Shown here piece by piece: positions 22,494 to 30,900 of a DNA stretch of 32,701 bases; position 1 is the first letter of the stretch, and each line of letters starts with the position of its first letter. The notes under the pieces are model-generated. The model was not told the origin of the DNA. It ran no database searches and worked only from the letters and a program-made list of their open reading frames with translations. This DNA comes from Micromonospora sp. KC723 (GTDB taxonomy: Bacteria > Actinomycetota > Actinomycetes > Mycobacteriales > Micromonosporaceae): assembly GCF_004348595.1 (NCBI RefSeq), contig NZ_SMKD01000061.1, positions 1 through 32,701 on the forward strand, given 5' to 3'. The position numbers and the translations under genes were made by a program.

Positions 22494-23507
22494 ATGGACA
22501 ACCAACGGGCCACGCTGGCGCAGATCGCCCGAGACGCCGGCGTGTCGGTGCCCACCGTCTCCAAGGTCGTCAACGGCCGGCCCGACGTCGCACCCACCAC
22601 CCGGCAGCGGGTGCAGGCGCTGCTCGACGAACGCGGCTACGCCGGCCGGCCCGGCCGCCCCGTCGGCCGGGCCGGCCTGATCGACCTGGTGCTGCGCGAC
22701 CTGGGCAGTCCCTGGGCCATGCAGATCATCGAGGGGGTCGAGGAGCACGCCCACCGGGCCGGCTTCGGGGTGGTCGTCTCGGCCGCCCACGGACGGCACC
22801 GCAGCCGCCCCGACCGGCGGTGGATCGAGCAGCTCTCGGCCCGCCGCTGCGACGGGGTGCTGCTGGTCCTGTCGGACCTGTCCGGCAGCCAGCGAAGCCA
22901 GCTCGCCGAACTCGGCATACCGGTGGTGGTGATCGACCCGGCCGGGCAACCCACCCCCGACATCCCGTCCGTCGGCGCCACCAACTGGTCCGGCGGTCTC
23001 GCCGCCACCGAACATCTGGTCGGCCTCGGGCACCGCCGGATCGCGGTCATCGGCGGCCCGGCGGACGTGCCGTGCAGCCGCGCCCGGGTGGACGGCTACC
23101 GGGCCGCGATGAACGCCGCCGAGCAGCGCATCCCCGCCGGGTACGTGCGCACCGGCGACTTCACCGCACCGTCCGGGTACCGGGAGACCCACGCCCTGCT
23201 CGACCTGCCCACGCCCCCCACCGCCATCTTCGCCTGCTCCGACGAGACGGCCTGGGGCGCGTACGAGGCCCTGTACGAGCGCGGCGTCCGGGTGCCGAAC
23301 GACATGAGTGTCGTCGGCTTCGACGACGTCGACGGCGCGCGGTGGGCCATCCCGCCACTGACCACCGTGCGGCAGCCGCTGACCGAGATGTCCGCCATGG
23401 CCACCCGGATGCTGCTCACCCTGATGAACGGCGAGGAACTCGACAGCCGACGCATCGAGCTGGCCACCCCGCTGGTCGTCCGGCACAGCACCCGCGCCCC
23501 CGGGTAG
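22494..23507 (+). CDS. LacI-family transcriptional regulator
   Basis: A 337-residue repressor. The N-terminal LacI helix-turn-helix and hinge occupy residues about 4-60 (ATLAQIARDAGVSVPTVSKV, then NGRPDVAPTTRQRV). A periplasmic-binding-like effector domain follows (about 68-335), with RIAVIGGP and MSVVGFDDVDGARWAIPPLTTVRQP segments typical of the family. The ligand is probably a sugar or oligosaccharide. The ATG at 22494 is preceded by gggagcggg. Two CGAAA-N-TTTCG operators upstream match those bound by LacI proteins that control xylan and related polysaccharide genes in streptomycetes (family knowledge). The nearest candidate targets here are the secreted carbohydrate proteins at 26578-32701, but the GH43 gene's promoter is outside the window. 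Confidence 0.9.
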   Translation: MDNQRATLAQIARDAGVSVPTVSKVVNGRPDVAPTTRQRVQALLDERGYAGRPGRPVGRAGLIDLVLRDLGSPWAMQIIEGVEEHAHRAGFGVVVSAAHGRHRSRPDRRWIEQLSARRCDGVLLVLSDLSGSQRSQLAELGIPVVVIDPAGQPTPDIPSVGATNWSGGLAATEHLVGLGHRRIAVIGGPADVPCSRARVDGYRAAMNAAEQRIPAGYVRTGDFTAPSGYRETHALLDLPTPPTAIFACSDETAWGAYEALYERGVRVPNDMSVVGFDDVDGARWAIPPLTTVRQPLTEMSAMATRMLLTLMNGEELDSRRIELATPLVVRHSTRAPG

Positions 23508-23592
23508 GCCGCCGACCTCCGGGCGGTGGATCTGGCGCGGAATTGAACGACCGGGGCTCCGTCACCGTACGTACGGGTGAAGGGAGCTGCTG

Positions 23593-24336
23593 ATGAAGCG
23601 CATCACCCCGTTGCTGACCCTGTTGACCGGGACCGGGATGGCGGCCGTGCTGTTCGCCATGAGCGCCCAGGCGGCGCCGAGTACGGCCGACCCGCAGCCG
23701 GAGGCCGCACCCGCCGCCACGGCCGAGGCCGCGCCGGAGGCGACGCCGGGCGAGCAGTCCGTGCCCGCCCAGCCCTCCGAGCAGCGCGGCCAGCAAGGGA
23801 CACCGACGACCTCGCCACCCTCGCCGCGGGCCGGGGAGAAGGTGGAGGCGAAGAGGGTCACCACCAACTGGACCGGCCGGCTCGACGCGGGCCGCGCCAC
23901 CATCGCGATCACCGCCAGCGGCGGCGAGGCGGCGGCGTACGTCTGCGACGGCAAGAAGCTGGAGATCTGGCTGCGCGGCACCGCGGCGGACGGCCGGCTG
24001 TCCCTGACCGGGAAGAAGGACGCGACGCTCACCGGCACGATCGACGGCCGAACGGCCGCCGGCGAGGTGGTCGTGGGCGGCAAGCGCTGGTCGTTCACCG
24101 CCACGGTGGACACCAGCGCCCGACCGGTGCTGTTCCGGGCCACCGCCGCGCAGCGCCGGGCCGGGGTGGACGGTGGGTGGATCATGCTGCCCGACGGTGG
24201 TCAGATCGGCGTGCTCACCCGCGACGGCACGCCCGTGCCGGCGCCGCCGCTCGACCCGGCCTTCGGCACTACCATCATCGACGGGCTGACGGTCCGGGCG
24301 GAGCCGGTGTCGACCGATCCGGGTGCCGGTGAGTGA
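23593..24336 (+). CDS. Secreted protein of unknown function
   Basis: A 247-residue exported protein: a signal peptide (about residues 1-27, cleavage after AQA), a long Pro/Ala/Glu/Gln-rich linker (28-90), and a beta-rich globular domain (about 91-245). The domain contains repeated short Gly/Thr strands and one Cys in AYVCDGKKLEIWLRG. The linker suggests it stands away from the membrane or wall. The ATG at 23593 has a gaaggga ribosome binding site, and its stop overlaps the start of the next membrane gene (GTGA), so the three genes to 25491 are probably one transcript. I do not recognise the domain; a partner or substrate-binding role for the redox genes downstream is only a guess. Confidence 0.8.
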   Translation: MKRITPLLTLLTGTGMAAVLFAMSAQAAPSTADPQPEAAPAATAEAAPEATPGEQSVPAQPSEQRGQQGTPTTSPPSPRAGEKVEAKRVTTNWTGRLDAGRATIAITASGGEAAAYVCDGKKLEIWLRGTAADGRLSLTGKKDATLTGTIDGRTAAGEVVVGGKRWSFTATVDTSARPVLFRATAAQRRAGVDGGWIMLPDGGQIGVLTRDGTPVPAPPLDPAFGTTIIDGLTVRAEPVSTDPGAGE

Positions 24337-24992
24337 TGACCGGCCGTCGCAGGACCATCGCGGACGCCCGGCCGGGTGGGGAGACGGTGGACGTCCGGGT
24401 GCTGGGCAACCCGCTCGACGCGGGGCTGGCGGCACCCGACCTGCCCCCACCCGTCCCGGGCGGGGCCCGGCAGGGGTCCCTGTTCGTCCCGCTACTCGTC
24501 GGCGCCGCCGTCACGGTCGCGATGGGCGCGTACGGTCGGTACCACACCCCGACCGGGATCGCGGTCAACGTGGCCGGGTTCTCCAGCCCGTTGACGGTGA
24601 AGGTCTGGCTGGGCACCGGCGCCGCGGTGTTCGCCGTGGTCCAACTGTTCTCCGCGATGGCCATGTGGGGCCGGTTCGGTGACTCCTCGCCGTCCTGGGC
24701 GGGCCCGCTGCACCGGTGGTCGGGGCGGATCGCGTTCCTGCTGACCGTGCCGGTCGCGGTGCACTGTCTCTACGCGCTCGGCTTCGTCGACACCGCCCCG
24801 CGGGCGCTGGTCCACTCGCTGCTCGGCTGTCTGTTCTTCGGCGCGTTCACCACCAAGATGCTCGCCCTACCGAAGCGGGGACTGGCCGGTTGGGTGCTGC
24901 CGGTGGTCGGCGGCGTGGTCTTCACCGTCCTGGTCGGAGTCTGGTTGACCTCGTCGCTGTGGTACTTCGCCACGTTCGGCGTGGGTGTCTGA
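24333..24992 (+). CDS. Multi-helix membrane protein, DUF6529-like, possible heme-binding redox partner
   Basis: A 219-residue membrane protein with a cytoplasmic N-terminal tail (1-48) and about five hydrophobic helices (49-66, 90-112, 130-150, 157-178, 188-212). Histidines H127 (LHRWSGR), H144 (VHCLYALGF) and H161 (LVHSLLG) sit at helix ends or inside helices, 17 residues apart, a spacing compatible with heme ligation in b-type membrane cytochromes. I believe it belongs to the actinobacterial DUF6529 family, but cannot confirm this here. The start is GTG 24333, or ATG 24336, overlapping the previous stop. It is followed within 20 bases by a Rieske lipoprotein gene, suggesting electron transfer between the two. 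Confidence 0.8.
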   Translation: MMTGRRRTIADARPGGETVDVRVLGNPLDAGLAAPDLPPPVPGGARQGSLFVPLLVGAAVTVAMGAYGRYHTPTGIAVNVAGFSSPLTVKVWLGTGAAVFAVVQLFSAMAMWGRFGDSSPSWAGPLHRWSGRIAFLLTVPVAVHCLYALGFVDTAPRALVHSLLGCLFFGAFTTKMLALPKRGLAGWVLPVVGGVVFTVLVGVWLTSSLWYFATFGVGV

Positions 24993-25011
24993 GGAGAGGA
25001 AAGGTACACGG

Positions 25012-25491
25012 ATGAGTGACGACCAGGGTGCGGGTTGCCGGTCCCGGCGGGCGGTGCTGGCCTGCGCGGGGGCGGCCGGGGTGGGCGCCCTGCTGACCGG
25101 CTGCCAGACCTACGGACAGCCGCAACCGGTGCAGAACCAGCCGATCGGCAGCGCGGACGTGCCACCGGCGGCCCCGGCGACGGACGGTCCGGCCGGTACG
25201 GCGGCGGGGGCGCTGGCGACGCTGGCGGAGATCCCGGTCGGCGGCGGGAAGATCTTCGCCGCGCAGAAGGTCGTGGTGACCCAGCCGCAGGCCGGCACCG
25301 TGAAGGCGTTCTCGGCGACCTGCACCCACCAGGGCTGCACGGTCACCTCGGTCAAGGGCGGCCGGATCGTCTGTGGCTGCCACAACAGCCAGTTCGACAT
25401 CAGCGACGGCTCGGTCAAGGGTGGGCCGGCCAACGCGCCGCTGGCGGAGGCCAGGGTGGTCGTCGACGGCGACGCCATCCGCCTGGCCTGA
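25012..25491 (+). CDS. Tat-exported Rieske [2Fe-2S] lipoprotein
   Basis: A 159-residue exported iron-sulfur protein. The N-terminus has twin Arg (SRRAVL, 11-16), a hydrophobic stretch and a lipobox LLTGC with Cys31, so it is probably exported folded by Tat and lipid-anchored outside. A linker (32-70) precedes the Rieske domain, which has C104-T-H106 and C121-x2-H124 as cluster ligands and C109/C123 positioned for the usual disulfide. The ATG at 25012 follows a very strong gaggagaggaaagg ribosome binding site. It lies directly behind the His-rich membrane protein, so it probably shuttles electrons to or from it. It is not the large respiratory bc1 Rieske subunit of actinomycetes, which has several membrane helices. 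Confidence 0.92.
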   Translation: MSDDQGAGCRSRRAVLACAGAAGVGALLTGCQTYGQPQPVQNQPIGSADVPPAAPATDGPAGTAAGALATLAEIPVGGGKIFAAQKVVVTQPQAGTVKAFSATCTHQGCTVTSVKGGRIVCGCHNSQFDISDGSVKGGPANAPLAEARVVVDGDAIRLA

Positions 25492-25508
25492 GGCGGTCCG
25501 GGCCGTAC

Positions 25509-25550
25509 GCGGGGGGCGGCAGCGACCGGGGGGTCACTGCCGCCCCCCGC
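25509..25550. terminator. Terminator hairpin after the Rieske gene
   Basis: GCGGGGGGCGGCAG (25509-25522) and CTGCCGCCCCCCGC (25537-25550) make a perfect 14-base-pair stem with a 14-base loop, 17 bases after the Rieske stop and before the convergent GDSL gene. It probably serves the redox operon and perhaps both directions. Confidence 0.75.
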
Positions 25551-25618
25551 TTGCGAGGTGCCGGGATCGGGGGCCGCCCGCGCGGGCGCAACGGCTTCGC
25601 CCGGGACCGCCGGCCCGG

Positions 25619-26296
25619 TCAGACCGCCAGCCCGGCGGTGGCCGCCGGGGCCGGGTGGGCGGGCGGCGTGGCGTCGGGCACGACCGCCCGCAGCCAGTGC
25701 TGGGCCAGCAGCGCGTGCCCGGACGGGGTCAGGTGCACCCCGTCGTCGGTCCAGACCCGGTCGTCGGTGTCGGCGGCGGCGAAGGCCGCGTCGACCGCGA
25801 CCAGCGTCGCGTCGAACTCGGCGGCGAGGCGGCGTACCACGGCGACCTTCGGGTCGAGGTCCTCCCGCCAGGCCCGCTGCCGGTCGTCGAGCGGGATGAC
25901 GAACGGTTCCATCAGGACCAGTGCCGCGTCGAGCCGCTCCCGCGTCGTGCCCAGCACGTGCCGGTAGTCTCGTTCGAACTCCTCGACGCCGGTCGGGTCG
26001 TCGCTGTCGTACCGCCGCCAGGTGTCGTTGATGCCGATCAGCACCGACACCACCTGCGGGGCGAGCGCCAGGCAGTCGTCCTCCCAGCGGGCGCGCAGGT
26101 CGCGCACCCGGTCCCCGCCGATCCCCCGGTTGAGGAAGGTGACCCGGTGCGCCGGGTGCGCGGCGGTGAACCAGGCCGCCGCCATCATCGCGTACCCGCG
26201 GCCCATGTCGGCTCCGTCGGCGCGGTCCCGATCCGCGTCGGTGATGCTGTCCCCGATGAAGAGCACTCGCCCTTCGCGCGGCACCCGTACGGTCAT
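25619..26296 (-). CDS. SGNH/GDSL-family hydrolase (esterase/lipase-like)
   Basis: A 225-residue soluble hydrolase with all SGNH blocks. Block I is GDSITD with nucleophile S17. Block II has the oxyanion Gly in GIGGDRV (about 58-64), block III is GIND with N90, and block V is DGVHLTPSGH with D185 and H188. No signal peptide is present from the chosen start, so it is probably cytoplasmic. Relatives deacetylate or de-esterify sugars and other small esters, which would fit a carbohydrate-degrading neighbourhood. The ATG at 26296 is preceded by ggaggagg; the longer open frame up to 26434 reads as non-protein and lacks a ribosome binding site. The natural substrate is unknown. Confidence 0.9.
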   Translation of the reverse strand: MTVRVPREGRVLFIGDSITDADRDRADGADMGRGYAMMAAAWFTAAHPAHRVTFLNRGIGGDRVRDLRARWEDDCLALAPQVVSVLIGINDTWRRYDSDDPTGVEEFERDYRHVLGTTRERLDAALVLMEPFVIPLDDRQRAWREDLDPKVAVVRRLAAEFDATLVAVDAAFAAADTDDRVWTDDGVHLTPSGHALLAQHWLRAVVPDATPPAHPAPAATAGLAV

Positions 26297-26476
26297 CCGT
26301 CGCCTCCTCCGGCCGTCGTTTGGACCATGATGGCGACGATCGGGTCGCCCCGCCAGTGGGGTCGCGGCGCGGTGGGCGGACGGTGGTCCCACGACGAGAC
26401 ACGGCGGCGTGCCGCGACACCGGCGTATCGGCATGTCACCGCCGCGTCACGGCCGGTCAGACGGCCACTGTCCGAA

Positions 26477-26505
26477 TTGACTTCATCGACGCCTATCACT
26501 ACATT
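26477..26505 (+). promoter_or_regulatory. Consensus-like promoter of the beta-helix protein gene
   Basis: TTGACT (26477-26482), a 17-base spacer and TACATT (26500-26505) form the best housekeeping promoter in the window. Transcription would start near 26512, with a leader of about 65 bases and a gaggag ribosome binding site at 26566-26571. The rest of the 281-base gap before the gene (26297-26476) shows no gene or operator. Confidence 0.65.
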
Positions 26506-26577
26506 CCCGGTAACGGGAAAGCGCTTGCCGTCCCGCATTCCGGCGCTTCCATCACCACACCTCGCGAGGAGTTCCCG

Positions 26578-27831
26578 ATGAGGCACTCGACCACGTACCG
26601 GCGGCCACGCCGCTGGCGCCTGGGCCTTGCGGCGGTCGCCGCACTGGCCCTGGCCGGCACCGAGGCGGCAGTGGCCGCCCCGGCCGCCGCCGCGGCTCCC
26701 TCCCTCGGCGGCGCGGCGGCCGCCGCGGCGTCCGTCGGCGCGGCGGCCGCGGCGAGCCGGGCCGGGCAGGTGGCCGCAGCCGCCTGCGGCAGCGGCACCT
26801 ACCAGGCCGACGCCACCCTCAGCGGCAGCACCTGGACCGCCCGCAACGGCACCCGTACGGTCTACACCGGCACCGACATGCGTGCCGCCGTCCAGGCCGC
26901 GGTGAACAGCCTCACCGCCGGCCGCACCAGCAAGCAGCGGGTGGTGGTCCGGGGCTCCGGCTCGGTCAGCGCCGGTTCGCGCATCTCCCTGCCCAGCTAC
27001 ACCGCCATCGACGTCTGCGGCACGATCAACGTGACCGGCAGCGGCTCCGGCGACCAGGCACCGATCTACTCCCGGGGCACCACCCAGATCGAGGTCGGTT
27101 ACCTCAACCTCACCGGCTCCCCGCTGTACGGCATCTTCCTGCGCAACGTCACCGGCGTCGTCCTCGGACAGATCGACATGCGGCTCTCCGGCGGGTTGGG
27201 CGTCCGCATCGACAACCGGGGCAACACCAGTCAGTGGACCCGCAACGTCCGCATCGACAACGTGTACGTCTCGGGAGCCCGCTCGCACGCCGTCGAGACG
27301 TACGGCGTGGACGGCCTCACCATCGGCACCGTCACGGTCCGCAACGTGGGCGAGTCCGGTCTGCTGCTCAACCAGACCATCAACGCGACGGTTGGCACCG
27401 TGGACGCGGAGAACGCCGGCACCGGCACCGGCTACGCGGCCTTCCGGATGGCCAACCGCAACGGCCGGGTCGGCTCCAGCTACCCGACCAACATCCGGGT
27501 CGGCACCGTCCGGGCCCGCGGTGGCGGTCGCGGGATCTTCTGCGTCTCCGAGTCCGGCGGCGCCACCGTCGACCGGGTCGACATCGCCAACACCGGCAAC
27601 AACGCCGTCCTGATCGAGAACTGCTACGGCGTGACCATCGCGACGGGTGGCGGCACGATCAGCGGTGGCGGTGAGGTGCGGCTCGCCGAACGCACCTCGT
27701 TCCCCGGCAACCGCGACATCGCGCTGCGCAACTTCACCCTGGTGAACAACCGGATCGTGGAGAACCCGTGCGCGGACAACCTGACCATCAGCAACATCAC
27801 GCTGAACAACTCGACGATCCGCCGGTGCTGA
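26578..27831 (+). CDS. Secreted right-handed parallel beta-helix protein (possible polysaccharide lyase/hydrolase)
   Basis: A 417-residue exported protein. A signal peptide with RRPRRWR (about residues 1-34) leads into an extremely Ala-rich linker to about residue 69, then a globular domain. From about 130 to 410 the sequence is a ladder of short beta strands with regular Asn, Val, Ile and Gly (repeats of the type NVRIDNVYVSG, GLTIGTVTVRNVG, ATVGTVDAENAG), as in pectate-lyase-like and related beta-helix enzymes. Four Cys (about 70, 146, 321, 345), and one at the very end, may form disulfides. I see no diagnostic catalytic motif of a named family, so pectin or other polysaccharide cleavage is only inferred. 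It converges on the GH43 gene and shares a terminator with it. Confidence 0.8.
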   Translation: MRHSTTYRRPRRWRLGLAAVAALALAGTEAAVAAPAAAAAPSLGGAAAAAASVGAAAAASRAGQVAAAACGSGTYQADATLSGSTWTARNGTRTVYTGTDMRAAVQAAVNSLTAGRTSKQRVVVRGSGSVSAGSRISLPSYTAIDVCGTINVTGSGSGDQAPIYSRGTTQIEVGYLNLTGSPLYGIFLRNVTGVVLGQIDMRLSGGLGVRIDNRGNTSQWTRNVRIDNVYVSGARSHAVETYGVDGLTIGTVTVRNVGESGLLLNQTINATVGTVDAENAGTGTGYAAFRMANRNGRVGSSYPTNIRVGTVRARGGGRGIFCVSESGGATVDRVDIANTGNNAVLIENCYGVTIATGGGTISGGGEVRLAERTSFPGNRDIALRNFTLVNNRIVENPCADNLTISNITLNNSTIRRC

Positions 27832-27849
27832 CCGCCGGGTGAGAACGGC

Positions 27850-27885
27850 CTCGCCCGGCCGGGGAGATATCCCCGGCCGGGCGAG
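27850..27885. terminator. Bidirectional terminator between beta-helix and GH43 genes
   Basis: CTCGCCCGGCCGGGGA (27850-27865) pairs perfectly with its complement at 27870-27885 over a GATA tetraloop, a 16-base-pair stem midway between the two convergent stops (27831 and 27904). Confidence 0.8.
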
Positions 27886-27903
27886 TCGCGTACGCCCCTG
27901 CCG

Positions 27904-30900
27904 TCAGCGGCCGGAGGCGGTGCTGTAGACCGCTCGGGTCCGCGCCGAGTCGGCGGTGCCCGGCTCGTGGCCCGGCCGGCTCGCGGTCACCCGCACGGAC
28001 AGCCGCCGCCCGAGGTCCGCGGTGGTGGGCGTGTACCGCGCGGCGGTGGCTCCGGCGATCGGCACCCCGTCCCGCAGCCACTGGTAGGAGTAGGTGAGAC
28101 CGGGCAGGTCCCACACACCCGTCGTGGCCTGGAGCGGCTGCCCGACCCGGGCGGAACCCCCCACGGTCGGCAGCACCCTCGCGGTCGGCGCCAGCGCCAG
28201 CACCTCAAGGACCCCCTCGGCGCCGGTGTTGCCCGCCACGTCCACCGCGCGGTAGCGCACGGTGTGCGCCTTGCCGTCCAGCAAGACCGGGGCCGTCCAG
28301 GTGGTCCACGCGCCACCGTCGAGCGAGTACTCGACCCGGGCCACGCCGGACTCGGCGTCCTGACCGGTGACGCTCAGCTTCCGGTCCCGCACCGCCGCCT
28401 CCGCCGTCGGCGCGGTGGCGTCCACCTTGACCTCCAGCGACCAGACCTCACTCCAGAACAGGTTGGTGCCCTGCGCCCGGTACTCGATCCGGTGCTGCCC
28501 GCCGGTCAACGCGACCGGCTCCCGGTACGGGAACCAGCCACCCCCGTCGATCTGGTACTCGGTCAGCCGGACCTTCGGACCGGCGGCGAGCGTCAAGGCC
28601 GCTCCCTTGCCGTACCAGCCGTCGGCGCCGGCCGCGGAGACGGTGGCCTTCGGCTGTCCGCCGTCGTAGCTCAGCGGCTCGATGCTGGACAGCGTCGGGA
28701 CGACCTTCTTGATCGTGCCGTCGGCGTTGAAGTACATCCGGTCGATGGTGGTCTCCCGGTGCGTTCCGTCGCCACCGGGGATCGCGAACCGGTGGTAGAC
28801 GATGTACCAGTCGTCGGTGCCCGGCACCTGGAGCACCGAGTGGTGACCGGTGCCGAGGATGCCCTGGGCGGGGTCCTTGGTGAGGATCTCGCCCTTGCTG
28901 GTGAACGGGCCCAGCGGGCTGGTCCCGATGCCGTAGCCGACCCGATAGTTCTCGCTGCGCGTGTCGTCGATCGACCAGGACAGGTAGTAGGCGCCGTCAC
29001 GCTTGTGCATGAACAGCCCCTCCCGGAAGCCCGTCAGCCCGGTCAACTGCACCCGCTTGCTGACGTCGTACGAGATCATGTCGTCGTTGAGCGGCACCAC
29101 GTACGGGGTGCCGTTGCCCCAGTACAGGTAGCTCTTGCCGTCGTCGTCGGTGAAGACGGCCGGGTCGATCTGCTGTGCGCCGTTGTAGTCGGCCTTGCTG
29201 ACCAGCGGCTTGCCGAGCGGGTCGACGAACGGCCCGAGCGGCGAGTCGGCGACGGCGACGCCGATGTTCTGTTGGGCGGAGAAGTAGAAGTAGTACTTCC
29301 CGTTCTTCTCGATGGCGGCGGGCGCCCAGGCGTTGGTGTCCGCCCAGGAGATGTCCGGCCCGAGGTCGAGGATCGTGTCGTGCTCGGTCCAGTCGACCAG
29401 GTTGCGGCTGGACCAGACCTTGAACTTCGTGCCACTCCAGCCGGGGAAACCGTCGGTGGTGGCGTAGATGTAGTAGGTCTCACCGAACCGGACGATGTTC
29501 GGGTCGGCGTTGAACCCGGGCAGGACCGGCGAGCGCATCTGCACCGTCTTGACGGTCCACTCGCGGGTGTCCCCGGAGCCGCTGGTGACGGTGAGCGTCA
29601 CCGGCGACGAGTAGTCCCGTGCCCCGGCGGGGCTGACCGTCGAGGTGGGGGCCACCACGTAGGTCGGGTTCAGCGTCCTCAGGTCGGTGCCCGGCTTGAC
29701 CGGCAGGGTGATGGTGCTCGTCGCGGCGTCGATGATCGCGGGGACCTTGAGGCTGTCGAGTTCGACGGCCACCACGCTGGTGCCGTTGGCCCCGAGTCCG
29801 GCGACCTCGGCGTCGGTGAGCGCCCGGTTGTAGATTGAGAAGTCCCGCACCCGGCCCTTGAGGTACCGGTCGGCGGTGTACTGGGAACGACCGATGTAGT
29901 TGGCCGTGGTCCGGCCGGCGCCGATGTCCCCGGGCTTGTTGGTCAGTCCGGTCTTCTCGGCGACCCGCACCCCGTCCAGGTAGATCCGGGCGGTGCCGGC
30001 CGCGTTCAGGGTGTAGGTGAGCGTCTTCCACACCCCCCGGGGCACGGCGCTGCCACCGGTGACGGTCTGCTCGCCGGTCCAGTTCCCCAGACTGATGGAG
30101 GTCCGGTAGTTGTTGCCGGTGGTGAAGAGGTAGCCGTTGCCGATACCGCCGGAGTCGGTGTTGCCCAAACCCCAGATGAAGTACGGGGTGGCCTGGTCGG
30201 TGGCGATGTTGACGTCCATCGACACGGTGATCTCGTCGAGCCCGGCCATGATGTTGTCGGGCAGGTCGACGTGACCGTTGGTGCCGCCGAGGGCGAGGCT
30301 GCCGCCGCTCCAGCTGGCGTCGCCGGCCAGCTTCGCGTCGTAGCCGTTACCCGAGTCGTCGGCGACGGTGGTGCCGGTGGCCTGGTCGAGCGCGTAGTGG
30401 GCCACGACGCCCTTCGGGTTGGCGCGCACCGGCGGGGGCGCGTCGTTGAGGGCGTCGAGTTCCTTCTTGGTGACCGGGATGACCGTGCCGTGGCGCGGGC
30501 TGGCGGGCAGCCGGTAGCTCGCCGGCACCTTCCAGTCCGGGTTCTCCAGGTCGTTGGTGCCCAGCGGGATGTAGCCGCGGCCGCCGTACTCGTCGACGAA
30601 GAGGTAGTACTGCGAGCCCGAGGTGTCGCCCGGGTTGGCCTTGAACACCGTCGGGCCCTCGACGGCCGAGGTGCCGGCGTCACGGCCGATGCACGAGTCG
30701 AGCATCGACCAGGCCGGGTTGCCGGGCAGGTCCACGGCGGTCAGCGAGGCCGACTTCTCCTGGATGATGTCGGAGCAGCCGGTGCCGCCGCCGCCCTCGT
30801 CCTTGGTGAACCGGTAGTAGGTGTCGCCCTCGCGGATGACGGTGGAGTCGATGCGCGACTCGCCCCGGTCCTGCCAGATCGTCGCGGGGCTGAAGGTGAC

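Noticed and set aside
23538..23578. Possible ECF-type promoter (ggaattgaac with a downstream cgt element) before the secreted protein gene
   Set aside because: The spacing and elements do not match a known ECF consensus well enough to call.
26297..26434. 46-codon N-terminal extension of the GDSL hydrolase
   Set aside because: It is low-complexity Arg/Pro sequence without a ribosome binding site, whereas ATG 26296 has ggaggagg in front.
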